From contig JANQED010000165.1 in NCBI GenBank assembly GCA_028278545.1, positions 124,001-188,000 of the forward strand: a DNA stretch of 64,000 bases, in the 5' to 3' direction. The stretch comes from Anaerolineales bacterium (lineage in GTDB: Bacteria; Chloroflexota; Anaerolineae; Anaerolineales; UBA11858). Below are positions 42,044-50,322 of the stretch, one piece after another; position 1 is the first letter of the stretch; every line of letters starts with the position of its first letter. Position numbers and translations under genes: made by a program. A model generated the notes under the pieces. That model was not told where the DNA came from. It saw only the letters and a program-made list of their open reading frames with translations, and did not search any database.

Positions 42044-43420
42044 TTACGGCGCAATCAGGGCATTGCTCAACAGCGATCCATCTGTCAGAGAGTAATACTG
42101 CACCTGAATTTGACCGCTTCCCAACCCTGTGACGATCAGCCTCACATCGATGGTCTCATTGACGACGTCCAGAAGCACCTGGCCTGCTTCAGCATTGGAC
42201 CAGATGTCAAAACCCAGCATCCCCAGGTAAATATTTGAATTCTCCTCCAACCCGTAGAAATAGAGCTTTTCACTAGCATCGCCAGATATTTTTAGAAATT
42301 CATCAAGATACTTCAGGGATTGCCCCGGCAGCAGGGTGAGGCTATCGATGAGCACCTCGAAGTTCTTCCAGGTGATATTGCCATTTCCCCAGGCGAAACT
42401 GCCATCTCCTCCGGCAGCAATCGCTGCTTTGGCGGCATCGAATTGTGATTTGTTTTTGGTCTTCATTCTGAAAACCAGGGTGTCTGTATCTGGGCCGCCA
42501 TCTATGATGCCGTCTACCTGGGTGCCTGTCAGCCTTACCGTATCGTCTCCCGATCCGGCCTCGATATCGCCGTGAACGATGCCGCTGTTTGTGATCGTGT
42601 CGTCTCCCTCATCACCGTCAATATCATCCCCTACAACGCCGGAATTGGTGATTGAGTCGTTCCCCTCATCTCCTTCCAGATCGTCATTGACAGTACCGGA
42701 ATTGGTGATTGTATCGTTACCTTCTTCGCCATCAATAGAGTCTTTTACCAGGCCGGTGTTGTTGATCGTGTCGTTCCCGCCATTCCCGATGATGTCGACT
42801 TCAACTGTACCAGAGTTGTTGATCGTGTCGTCTCCGCTGTTTCCGCAGCCACAGGCGCTATCTCCATAGATGTTATCGGCTGTACCGCTGTTGTTGATGG
42901 TGTCGTCGCCGCTGTTATTGTCGCCAAGGAGGCTGTCACCAGCAATATCATCCACTTTGCCACTGTTGTTGATCGTATCATTTCCGCTGTTCCCATCCCC
43001 TTCATAGCTGTCACCAACGATCGTGCTTACATCTCCCGCGTTGTTGATGGTGTCATCTCCGCTGTTGTTATCGCCATCATAACTATCGCCTGTGATGCCC
43101 CCGGTTACTTCACCACCTGCTTCAACCGTAATATTGTCGTTGGCCGTGCCGCCAGTGCTGTTGGTATCCCCAATAACTTCAAATGTCGTTGCCCCATTTT
43201 CGACTGTGATGTTATCGCTGCCCCCGGCGCCCTCAACACCGTCATTGTCAAAAGTGTTGTCACCATTGCCATCCATGTCAGTGGTTGTGTCGCAGGTGAT
43301 GGTATCGGCGTTAGCCGTGCCATTTGGCGTACAATCTGCCAATGCGATCCCTGTCGGGCTGAGGATGAATATGGTGAATAGGCTGACGATTGCGAGTAAT
43401 CTTGTGGCCCTTTTTGGCAT
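42044..43420 (-). CDS. Secreted repeat protein with 25- and 19-residue repeats
   Basis: 458 residues. A signal peptide (LLAIVSLFTIFILSPTGIALA) is followed by a very acidic Asn/Asp/Gly region to about residue 320. Repeats centre on GDDTINNSG: first four units of about 25 residues (with a GDSxxGDxNS insert), then six of 19 (for example GNDTITNSGTVNDDLEGDE). The pattern suggests a Ca-binding beta-helix or beta-roll. A non-repeat C-terminal domain of about 140 residues follows (from PDTDTLVF). No membrane anchor or sorting motif was recognised, and I cannot name a family. GGGAG lies before the start. Confidence 0.8.
   Translation of the reverse strand: MPKRATRLLAIVSLFTIFILSPTGIALADCTPNGTANADTITCDTTTDMDGNGDNTFDNDGVEGAGGSDNITVENGATTFEVIGDTNSTGGTANDNITVEAGGEVTGGITGDSYDGDNNSGDDTINNAGDVSTIVGDSYEGDGNSGNDTINNSGKVDDIAGDSLLGDNNSGDDTINNSGTADNIYGDSACGCGNSGDDTINNSGTVEVDIIGNGGNDTINNTGLVKDSIDGEEGNDTITNSGTVNDDLEGDEGNDSITNSGVVGDDIDGDEGDDTITNSGIVHGDIEAGSGDDTVRLTGTQVDGIIDGGPDTDTLVFRMKTKNKSQFDAAKAAIAAGGDGSFAWGNGNITWKNFEVLIDSLTLLPGQSLKYLDEFLKISGDASEKLYFYGLEENSNIYLGMLGFDIWSNAEAGQVLLDVVNETIDVRLIVTGLGSGQIQVQYYSLTDGSLLSNALIAP
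42540..43090 (-). repeat. Coding tandem repeat array
   Basis: DNA repeats of about 75 bases (25-residue units) followed by about 57 bases (19-residue units) inside the secreted protein gene. The GTTGTTGATCGTGTCGTC-type core recurs on the + strand with small changes. Confidence 0.8.
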
Positions 43421-43548
43421 TGATGGCTCCCATGAAATGGTATTGTAATATAACTAAAATCGCCCGAATTATACATCGGGCGGGAAAAGAGTCAATGATC
43501 ATGCAATTTCCATGAGGCTTGTTTAGCAAATATCGTTTACGCAAATGC

Positions 43549-43577
43549 TTGACCCACCCACAACCGCGTGCTACAAT
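43549..43577 (+). promoter_or_regulatory. Promoter of the GntR regulator gene
   Basis: TTGACC (43549-43554), 17 bases, TACAAT (43572-43577). Transcription would start near 43584, giving a leader of about 43 bases. Confidence 0.8.
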
Positions 43578-43626
43578 TCTTTTGAATTATAAGATTAATC
43601 AGAGATATTCCATTACAGGTGATCTT

Positions 43627-44316
43627 ATGAACTATTGGCGCACGCAATCGGAGTTTTTCCAGTATCTGGCCTCTCGCCTGAGCGATGTGCCGGAAGACGA
43701 TCAGTTGCCGGCCATGAACGCTTTGAGTGAGGAGTTACAGATCAGCGTGGCACGTCTGCGGGAGCAGTTGGAAGTTGCCAAGGCCCTGGGCTTTGTCGAA
43801 GTCAAACCGCGTACCGGGATTCGCCGCCTGCCGTACAGCTTCTTGCCCGCCGTCTGGCAGTCCCTGGCCTATGCCATCGAGGTTGATCGGGCCAATTTCG
43901 ATGCCTTCTCGACCTTGCGCAAACACATCGAGATGTGTTTCTGGCATCGAGCCGCCGAGGCCCTGACCCCTGGGGACCACGCCCATCTGCGAAACCTGAT
44001 GGCGGATGCCTGGAACAAGCTGCGCGGCACGCCCATCCGTATTCCTCATGATGAGCACCGCGAATTTCACCTCTCGATCTTCCGGCGCTTGGATAATCCC
44101 TTTGTATTTGGCATTTTGGAGGCCTATTGGGAGGCTTACGAAGCAGTGGGGTTGAACGTTTACGCGGACTACGACTATTTGAAAGAGGTTTGGAACTATC
44201 ACCAGCAAATGGTCGATGCGATCTGTGAAGGTGATCTGGATGCCGGGTATCAGGCCTTGGTGGATCACACTGATCTGCTGTATCACCGCCTGGGTGCAGG
44301 ATCACCAGAGTGGTAG
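43627..44316 (+). CDS. GntR/FCD-type transcriptional regulator
   Basis: A 229-residue regulator. The N-terminal winged helix (LPAMNALSEELQISVARLREQLEVAKALGFVEVKPRTGIRRL) fits the GntR family. The C-terminal all-helical FCD domain includes DEHREFHLSIFRR and YHQQMVDAICEGDLDAGYQALVDH, whose Asp/His residues usually bind a metal or ligand. FadR-type regulators sense organic acids. It sits 78 bases before the 2-oxoacid oxidoreductase genes and probably controls them and itself. The ATG at 43627 follows GGTGATCTT. Confidence 0.87.
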   Translation: MNYWRTQSEFFQYLASRLSDVPEDDQLPAMNALSEELQISVARLREQLEVAKALGFVEVKPRTGIRRLPYSFLPAVWQSLAYAIEVDRANFDAFSTLRKHIEMCFWHRAAEALTPGDHAHLRNLMADAWNKLRGTPIRIPHDEHREFHLSIFRRLDNPFVFGILEAYWEAYEAVGLNVYADYDYLKEVWNYHQQMVDAICEGDLDAGYQALVDHTDLLYHRLGAGSPEW

Positions 44317-44394
44317 TCCGGGCATCCCTTTTAGGATCAGGTAAATCTCTGAGAGTGAAGAACGCTGAATATTCGTATTCTTGAAGGAGTTTGA

Positions 44395-46227
44395 ATGTCA
44401 TTTGTAGAAACACAAAAAAAACCGGCTGAAGTTATTCCAGCGCATCCGGTTGTCAATGACTTTTCCATCACCGTGGCTACCATTAACGGCACGGGCAGTC
44501 AGACATCTAACCTGACGCTGTTGAGGGCTTTGTTCAAGATGGGTGTGCCGGTCTCGGGCAAGAACCTGTTCCCATCCAATATCCAGGGCCTGCCGACCTG
44601 GTATACCATCCGGGTGAGCAAGGATGGCTATCTGGCTCGTACTGAAACCACCGAGGTGATGGTGGCGATGAACGCGGCGACCTTCTCCAAAGATCAGGCC
44701 GAAGTGACGCCTGGGGGAGTGTTCTTCTATGCCGACGATTTCAAACAGGCTATCACCCGCGACGATATCGTCTCGTATCCGATGCCGGTCAAGAAGCTGG
44801 CCCGGGAGTCGGACGCGCCCTCTCAATTGCGCGATTACGTTGCCAACATGGTTTATGTAGGGGTCTTGGCCCAGATGATAGGTATCGATGTCGATACGAT
44901 CCAGCAGGCTTTGGATTTCCACTTTCAAGGCAAAGAGAAGCCCATCGCCTTGAATTTCAATATCATTGAAAAAGCCATGGCCTGGGCCGCTGAAAATCTG
45001 GTCAAGAGCGATCCTTATCATATCGAAGCCATGGATGCCACTGAAGGCTGTATTATGACCAGCGGGAATACGGCCGGTGCCCTGGGGTCGATCTATGGCG
45101 GGATCCAGTTTGCCTCCTGGTACCCGATCACGCCCGCCTCCAGCCTGGCTGAGTCGCTCAACCAATATTTGCCTCAGTTGCGCCAGGACCCTGAGACGGG
45201 CGAGAACACCTACGCGGTGGTTCAAGCCGAGGATGAACTGGCAGCGATTGGCATGGCTATTGGCGCGGGATGGGGTGGATTAAGGGCGCTGACCTCTACT
45301 TCTGGCCCCGGGATCAGCTTGATGGCGGAATACGCTGGCCTGGCTTATTATGCTGAGACCCCGGTTGTGATTTGGGATGTCCAGCGCATGGGGCCCAGCA
45401 CTGGGCTGCCCACGCGCACCTCCCAGGGCGATATCAACCTGACATACTACCTCGGGCATGGGGATACCAAACACGTGCTGCTGCTGCCAGGATCGGCCAA
45501 TGAGTGTTTTGAGTTCGGCTGGAAAGCCTTTGACCTGGCTGATCGTTTGCAGACATTGGTGTTCGTGTTGAGCGATCTGGATTTGGGGATGAACCAGTGG
45601 ATGACGACGCCCTTTGAGTATCCCGATGCTGAGATAGATCGCGGCAAAGTTCTCTGGGAAGAAGACGTGGAGAAAATCGAGGATTGGGGGCGTTATCTGG
45701 ATATCGATGGGGATGGAATCACGTACCGCACCTTGCCTGGTAACCGGCATCCTCGAAGCGGGTACTTCGCCCGAGGAACGGGGCACGATGAGCATGCCAA
45801 TTACAGCGAGGATCCTGTTGATTGGGAGCGCGGCATGGAACGCCTGCGGTCCAAGTTCGAGACGGCTCGCGGAATGCTGCCCAAACCGGTAATCCATACC
45901 AGGTCGGGTGCTGAAATTGGGGTCATCGCTTTTGGGTCCACCGATCCGGCAGTGTGCGAGGCCCTGGACCACCTGAACGATGACGGTTTGGCCGTGGACT
46001 ATTTACGGTTGCGGGCTCTGCCGGTTGACGAAGAGGTGCGCGAGTTTATCAGAAACCACCAGCGAGTTTATGTGGTCGAGATGAACCACGATGGACAGCT
46101 CCACCAGATCATTTCTCTGGAGGTGCCCGATCGCGCCATCCATCTGAAATCCCTGACCAAAAACGATGGTTTACCTCTCTCGGCAGACTGGATTAGAGGT
46201 GCAATACTGGATCAGGAGCGCGAATAA
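44395..46227 (+). CDS. korA: 2-oxoacid:ferredoxin oxidoreductase, fused gamma-alpha subunit
   Basis: A 610-residue subunit of a pyruvate/2-oxoglutarate:ferredoxin oxidoreductase. The gamma domain (residues 20-190) is followed by the alpha domain from about 210. The latter includes GNTAGALGSIYGGIQFASWYPITPASSLAE, VQAEDELAAIGMAIGAGWGGLRALTSTSGPGISLM and the transketolase-like C-terminal region. Fusion of gamma and alpha is typical of the KorAB type in aerobic and thermophilic bacteria. The enzyme makes or uses acyl-CoA with reduced ferredoxin. It follows AAGGAG. Confidence 0.93.
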   Translation: MSFVETQKKPAEVIPAHPVVNDFSITVATINGTGSQTSNLTLLRALFKMGVPVSGKNLFPSNIQGLPTWYTIRVSKDGYLARTETTEVMVAMNAATFSKDQAEVTPGGVFFYADDFKQAITRDDIVSYPMPVKKLARESDAPSQLRDYVANMVYVGVLAQMIGIDVDTIQQALDFHFQGKEKPIALNFNIIEKAMAWAAENLVKSDPYHIEAMDATEGCIMTSGNTAGALGSIYGGIQFASWYPITPASSLAESLNQYLPQLRQDPETGENTYAVVQAEDELAAIGMAIGAGWGGLRALTSTSGPGISLMAEYAGLAYYAETPVVIWDVQRMGPSTGLPTRTSQGDINLTYYLGHGDTKHVLLLPGSANECFEFGWKAFDLADRLQTLVFVLSDLDLGMNQWMTTPFEYPDAEIDRGKVLWEEDVEKIEDWGRYLDIDGDGITYRTLPGNRHPRSGYFARGTGHDEHANYSEDPVDWERGMERLRSKFETARGMLPKPVIHTRSGAEIGVIAFGSTDPAVCEALDHLNDDGLAVDYLRLRALPVDEEVREFIRNHQRVYVVEMNHDGQLHQIISLEVPDRAIHLKSLTKNDGLPLSADWIRGAILDQERE

Positions 46228-46228
46228 G

Positions 46229-47263
46229 ATGGCCACTCAAAGAACCCCCAAAGTAAATTTGGTTAATTTATCGAAATCTGACTATCGTGGAGCTCCCACA
46301 ACCTTGTGTCAGGGCTGCGGGCACAATTCCATCAACAGCCAGATTATCACAGCTTGCTACGAATTGAATATCCTCCCTGAGGATATCGTCAAGTTTAGCG
46401 GGATTGGCTGTTCAAGCAAATCTCCCACCTACTTCCTGGAACGCTCCTTTGGATTCAACTCGCTGCATGGCCGGATGCCCTCCCTGGCGACGGGTGCCTT
46501 ATTTGCTGACACCTCGCTGACGGGCATTGCCATGAGCGGAGATGGAGACACGATCAGCATTGGCATGGGGCAGTTCAAGCACGTCATGCGGCGCAATGTA
46601 CCCATGGTCTACATCGTTGCCAACAATGGCGTTTATGGGCTGACCAAAGGACAGTTTTCGGCCACTGCTGAGGAGGGCCTGGCGCTCAAGGGACAGGGCC
46701 AGAATCCCTATATGCCTATCGATATCGTCTGGGAGGCGGTTGTGGGACGGGCGACCTTTGTGGCGCGCTCTTTCGCCGGTGATCCCAAACAGGTGCGTGA
46801 ACTGCTCAAAGCGGCTCTCAGCCACCGGGGAATCGCGGTGTTGGATATCATCAGCCCTTGCGTGACATTCAACAACCAGGATGATGCGCATCACTCTTAC
46901 GCCTGGGGGAGAGATCACGAAGTGGCCCTGCACGACCTATCTTATGTGCCTCTGGCCGAGGAGATCATGGTTGACTATGATGCCGGTGAGAGCAAGGAAG
47001 TCGATATGCATGATGGCTCACGAATCATGCTGCGCAAATTAGAGTCGGATTACGATCCCACGGATCGCTCTGCGATCCTGTGCATGCTGGAAGAGGCCAA
47101 CCGGCAGCAGGAGCTGATCACCGGCTTGATCTATATCGACACAGAGCAGAAATCCTTGTTCGATCTATATAATTTGCCGGATGAGCCTCTCAACCGCTTA
47201 CCGGCTGACCGGATTCGTCCTCGTCGCGAGACCATCGACAAGGTCAATGCGATGATGTTCTAG
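46229..47263 (+). CDS. korB: 2-oxoacid:ferredoxin oxidoreductase, beta subunit
   Basis: A 344-residue TPP-binding subunit. It shows LCQGCGHNSINSQII (Fe-S ligand pair), FSGIGCSSKSPTYFL, the TPP motif GDGDTISIGMGQFKHVMRRNVPMVYIVANNGVYGLTKGQ, and SPCVTFNNQ. The TPP it needs ties it to the thiamine operon elsewhere in the window. The start ATG 46229 is one base after the korA stop, with AGGAGCG upstream; earlier in-frame ATGs lie inside korA. Confidence 0.94.
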   Translation: MATQRTPKVNLVNLSKSDYRGAPTTLCQGCGHNSINSQIITACYELNILPEDIVKFSGIGCSSKSPTYFLERSFGFNSLHGRMPSLATGALFADTSLTGIAMSGDGDTISIGMGQFKHVMRRNVPMVYIVANNGVYGLTKGQFSATAEEGLALKGQGQNPYMPIDIVWEAVVGRATFVARSFAGDPKQVRELLKAALSHRGIAVLDIISPCVTFNNQDDAHHSYAWGRDHEVALHDLSYVPLAEEIMVDYDAGESKEVDMHDGSRIMLRKLESDYDPTDRSAILCMLEEANRQQELITGLIYIDTEQKSLFDLYNLPDEPLNRLPADRIRPRRETIDKVNAMMF

Positions 47264-47289
47264 GTGGCACCTGGATTAGAGGATTTTGC

Positions 47290-47889
47290 TCATCCTTCCA
47301 GTTCCGGCATCGTCCAGGGGATGCGCCAATAGAGTCCCCCGCCGCCTTCGCGTTCCATCAGCCCGTTGGTGATGAAAGCTCGGCGGATAGAGGCTGAGTC
47401 GGGGTAATGTCGCTGGATGATCTCGTTGATTTCACGTTCGGTGTATTTAACATCTTCCTCAAAGAAGTTGATCACCCATTTGAGGATCACCAAGCGTTTC
47501 TTGTACCCGGAAGGGAGGACGATGATTTGATCTCCATCGAGAAAGGCCTCCAAGACCTTGCGCTCCCAGGCTTCATACTCCACACCTTCGGCCAGGGCGA
47601 CAACCTTTTCGGTGGTGATGGCGGCGAAAACAGTTTTCGACATGTGGTGTAAGCTGTCAACATCCAGGCGGAAGAGGTGGTCGTTACCGTCCTTGCGCAT
47701 AGCCGCTACGCCGAGGCCCTTCAGCTTGCTCAGATGGTGGGAAACGGTCGGGGGCTTTAATTTCAACAGCGTGGCAAGCTCTTCGACGCTGCATTCACGC
47801 TGCGCCAGCACGCCCAAGATCTTGAGGCGGTTTTCATTGGCCAGCGCCTTGAAGAATTGCAATAGGGTGGAAATCTCCTGAGTGGTCAT
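47290..47889 (-). CDS. ArsR-type regulator with C-terminal DUF2087 domain
   Basis: A 199-residue protein. The N-terminal winged helix (FFKALANENRLKILGVLAQRECSVEELATLLKLKPPTVSHHLSKLKGLGV) fits ArsR. The C-terminal DUF2087 domain contains LPSGYKKRLVILKWVINFFEEDVKYTEREINEIIQRHYPDSASIRRAFI. No metal-binding Cys pair is present in the helix, so a metal sensor is unlikely. Two identical CTAATTAG sites lie between its -10 box and its start, suggesting autoregulation. Targets may include the operon beginning at 48201 on the other strand. Confidence 0.86.
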   Translation of the reverse strand: MTTQEISTLLQFFKALANENRLKILGVLAQRECSVEELATLLKLKPPTVSHHLSKLKGLGVAAMRKDGNDHLFRLDVDSLHHMSKTVFAAITTEKVVALAEGVEYEAWERKVLEAFLDGDQIIVLPSGYKKRLVILKWVINFFEEDVKYTEREINEIIQRHYPDSASIRRAFITNGLMEREGGGGLYWRIPWTMPELEG

Positions 47890-47903
47890 TATTTTGATCC
47901 TTG

Positions 47904-47928
47904 TCTAATTAGAAAACACGCTAATTAG
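47904..47928. promoter_or_regulatory. Paired CTAATTAG operator
   Basis: Two perfect 8-base palindromes, CTAATTAG, at 47904-47911 and 47921-47928 (17 bases between starts), placed just downstream of the -10 box of the ArsR-type gene. A dimer-of-dimers repressor site is inferred. Confidence 0.65.
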
Positions 47929-47929
47929 T

Positions 47930-47958
47930 ATAATATCAAAATAGATATTGGCTGTCAA
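47930..47958 (-). promoter_or_regulatory. Promoter of the ArsR-DUF2087 gene
   Basis: Minus strand TTGACA (47958-47953), 17 bases, TATTAT (47935-47930). Confidence 0.8.
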
Positions 47959-47959
47959 G

Positions 47960-48190
47960 GCGAGGCTTAGCGTAAGCGCGGCTTCCTTAGCGTCGCGTAG
48001 GGTCGCACATTTCTCTTCCAGGCTTACTGTCGTACCGGTTCAGGTAGCCCTGCCATCCCTGCTCAAATCATTGCATCTTCAAACTGCACACGGTGTTTAA
48101 ATCTTAAAGATTTCGAAAAACCCGACCGTTTTGGTCGCGATCGTACTCTTAATTAACAGAGAAGCAATTTTTGCGAAATCTATATTTAAA
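47960..48190. other. Intergenic region without a gene
   Basis: No supported reading frame. It holds a short palindrome AAATCTTAAAGATTT (near 48096) and a small GACCGTTTTGGTC hairpin (near 48123). It should contain the promoter of the operon starting at 48201, but no clear -35/-10 pair was found. Confidence 0.5.
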
Positions 48191-48200
48191 GGAGCAAGCC

Positions 48201-48512
48201 ATGAATGCTATAAAAGTGCAGTATACTGTACAGGCAGGTTATGCCGAAACCAACAAGAAGAACATCCAAAAGGTGATGGCCGATTTACAGGCATTGAACA
48301 ACCCTGGCGTCCGTTACAGCGCCTTTGCGCTGGAAGATGGCAAGACCTTCATCCACTTTGCGATGTACCCCGATGAGGAAACAGCCGCCATCGTCCCAAA
48401 TCTGGCATCATTCCAGTCTTTCCGTCAGCAACTCAAGGACAGCAAGCCTGAAATCCCGCCAAAAGCCGAAGACCTGACTCTGGTTGGGGCTGCTTACGAG
48501 ATTTTTGGTTAA
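48201..48512 (+). CDS. Small dimeric alpha/beta barrel-like protein (ABM-like)
   Basis: A 103-residue protein with the strand-helix pattern of antibiotic-biosynthesis-monooxygenase-like domains: IKVQYTVQAGYAETNKKNIQKVMADLQAL, then RYSAFALEDGKTFIHFAMYPDEETAA and a SFQSFRQQL helix. No catalytic residue can be assigned. The ATG at 48201 follows AAAGGAGC. It is first in a three-gene unit with a small membrane protein and a sigma factor. Confidence 0.65.
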   Translation: MNAIKVQYTVQAGYAETNKKNIQKVMADLQALNNPGVRYSAFALEDGKTFIHFAMYPDEETAAIVPNLASFQSFRQQLKDSKPEIPPKAEDLTLVGAAYEIFG

Positions 48513-48555
48513 CCCGCTGGCTTGCCAACACAACTACTAATATAGGAGATAAAAA

Positions 48556-48933
48556 ATGAACTGGTTTGTTATTTTTGCCGGGGTATTCTCGGCCTTCACT
48601 GTGATCGGTCACTTCACAATGGGGAACAAGATGTATTTGCAGCCGATGTTAGCTGCAGAATTCGACCCAGTCCCCAAGAAAGTGATGCTTTCGGTCTTCC
48701 ATTATGTCTCGGTCTTCTTGATTCTGGCTACCCTGGCCTTGCTGGCTGTTGGCTTTGGTTACCTGGCAGATCCTTCGTCCCTACTGGTGCGCTTTATCGC
48801 TCTCAACTATGCTTTCTTTGCTGTCTGGCAGATCGCCATTGCGGCTACGTCTGGCATCGAGAAGGGCGTGTTCAAGCTTTTTCAATGGGTGTTCTTTGTG
48901 ATAATCGCGGTTCTGGCTTGGTTAGGAGCCTGA
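48556..48933 (+). CDS. Small four-helix membrane protein
   Basis: 125 residues with four hydrophobic segments (about 3-22, 45-68, 78-98 and 104-123). The first loop carries GHFTMGNKMYLQPMLAAEFDPVPKKV. I do not recognise a family by name. A strong GGAGAT lies in front, 40 bases after the preceding gene. Its place beside a sigma factor suggests, but does not show, a role as sensor or anti-sigma partner. Confidence 0.65.
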   Translation: MNWFVIFAGVFSAFTVIGHFTMGNKMYLQPMLAAEFDPVPKKVMLSVFHYVSVFLILATLALLAVGFGYLADPSSLLVRFIALNYAFFAVWQIAIAATSGIEKGVFKLFQWVFFVIIAVLAWLGA

Positions 48934-49000
48934 GAACCCAGACTATCACCCCTTGGTCTTCCAAAAAAGAAGAGGTTTACTCACAGTGTGAGTGTGAGAG

Positions 49001-49825
49001 ATGGACTCAGCAGCGCTGCTAGAAAAAGCTCAAAACGGTGATATTCGCGCCTTCCATACGTTGTTCTCAGAATTTCAGCCCCAGCTAAAATCTTATCTAT
49101 ATCGACTGGTGGCCAATCGAGACGACATGGAAGATCTAGCCCATGATGTCTTCATTCTCGCTTTCGAGAATGTGCCCAAGTTCAGAGGGGAGGCGAACCT
49201 CAAGACCTGGGTGTTTACCATTGCCACGAACCGCGCTCGCAAGCACCTGAAAGATCAAAAGCGCTGGTCGACCGATACTTTGGTCCGCACCAAAGAATTT
49301 GCTCACAGCAATCCCGATGTAATGAGCACGGTCGATCATGCCAGCAGATACGCCCCTCACCGGATTTATGAAATCCGCGAGCATATTGATTACTGCTTCA
49401 CCTGCACATCAAAAATGCTGCCGGTTGAACAACAGCTTGCGCTGATCTTGAAAGATGTGTACAGTTTTAAGGTCAAAGAGGTGGCTGTGATCTTGGACAA
49501 GACTCATGGTGCCGTCAAGCATCTGATCTACAATGCCCGCCAAACTATGATGCGCATCTTTGACGATACCTGTGCTTTTGTCAGCAAACAGGGCGTGTGC
49601 AGCCAGTGCAGTGAATTGAACGGGCGCTTCAACCCCAAACAAGACCGCCGGGCGGAAGAGATGAAGATCAAGATGGTGCGCGACCGGGACAAATATGATC
49701 GGACTGGGCTGTACAAACTAAGAGCTGAGTTGGCGCGCGGCATTGACCCTTTACACGCCAACGGCACCGACCTGCACGAGGCCTTCTTGCGCATCAATCA
49801 CCAAGTCAACGCTGTTCCTCGCTAG
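49001..49825 (+). CDS. ECF-type RNA polymerase sigma factor with cysteine pairs
   Basis: 274 residues. Sigma region 2 is visible in FHTLFSEFQPQLKSYLYRLVANRDDMEDLAHDVFILAFENVPKFRGEANLKTWVFTIATNRAR. Region 4 is visible in MLPVEQQLALILKDVYSFKVKEVAVILDKTHGAVKHLIYNARQTM. The linker before region 4 has CFTC and the sequence after it has a CxxC in GVCSQCSELNGRF, so a zinc or Fe-S site may control it. A further 70-residue basic tail follows, longer than in a normal ECF factor (about 180-200 residues). It is the last gene of its unit, 67 bases after the membrane protein gene. Confidence 0.82.
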   Translation: MDSAALLEKAQNGDIRAFHTLFSEFQPQLKSYLYRLVANRDDMEDLAHDVFILAFENVPKFRGEANLKTWVFTIATNRARKHLKDQKRWSTDTLVRTKEFAHSNPDVMSTVDHASRYAPHRIYEIREHIDYCFTCTSKMLPVEQQLALILKDVYSFKVKEVAVILDKTHGAVKHLIYNARQTMMRIFDDTCAFVSKQGVCSQCSELNGRFNPKQDRRAEEMKIKMVRDRDKYDRTGLYKLRAELARGIDPLHANGTDLHEAFLRINHQVNAVPR

Positions 49826-49981
49826 ACGCTTGAATCGGTGTTGTAAATGGACAATTTACCACCCGGTCAGCAAGTTGCTGGCGGGTGGCCTCTTGTTTGG
49901 AACATGCTTCAAATTTTCGCTGCTGCGATGGAATGGGAGTTCTCTATTGCGGTAAGCTATTGGTGGTTTTTCGGGTTAAAG

Positions 49982-50013
49982 TTCAAACTCCCCTAAGCAA
50001 AAGGGAGTTTGAA
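49982..50013 (-). terminator. Hairpin after tRNA-Arg
   Basis: TTCAAACTCCC (49982-49992) pairs with GGGAGTTTGAA (50003-50013) around a ten-base loop, immediately 3' of the tRNA on the minus strand. Confidence 0.75.
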
Positions 50014-50014
50014 G

Positions 50015-50087
50015 CGCACCCGGAGGGACTCGAACCCCCAACCTACTGATTCGAAGTCAGGCGCTCTATCCATTGAGCTACGGGTGC
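50015..50087 (-). tRNA. tRNA-Arg (anticodon UCG)
   Basis: A 73-base cloverleaf. The acceptor stem GCACCCG pairs with CGGGTGC. The D arm begins AGCTCAATGGATAGAGC, the anticodon loop is CTTCGAA with anticodon TCG, and the T arm has GGTTCGAGTCCC. CCA is not encoded. It reads CGA and related Arg codons. Confidence 0.96.
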
Positions 50088-50097
50088 AGGTGGAGCT

Positions 50098-50125
50098 ATT
50101 ATACCTGAGATGGGGTATCCGTCAA
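50098..50125 (-). promoter_or_regulatory. Promoter of tRNA-Arg
   Basis: Minus strand TTGACG (50125-50120), 16 bases, TATAAT (50103-50098), ending ten bases before the tRNA. Confidence 0.85.
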
Positions 50126-50322
50126 TCAAGCGTAATTGTCTCGAAGGGGCTGGAGCGATCTCATGCGTGGGGGCTACAACCCACTGTCTGTCCATGGTAT
50201 TCCCTCTGGAATTGAAAACATATGCGTGGGACAGTTTCGCTCCAAGGTCGAGCAGTTGGATCGCCAGAATGATGCCTGCAACCTGATCGCTTCTCTTTGT
50301 CAAAGTTCACGCGACAACTTGC

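Noticed and set aside
42579-42869. Long + strand frame opposite the secreted repeat protein with Ser/Pro-rich repeats
   Set aside because: It only mirrors the repeats of the minus-strand gene, which has a signal peptide, ribosome binding site and promoter-like -10 box.
42540-43090. Regular DNA repeats that could be taken for a CRISPR array
   Set aside because: The repeats are coding, vary in sequence, have no unique spacers, and no cas genes are nearby.
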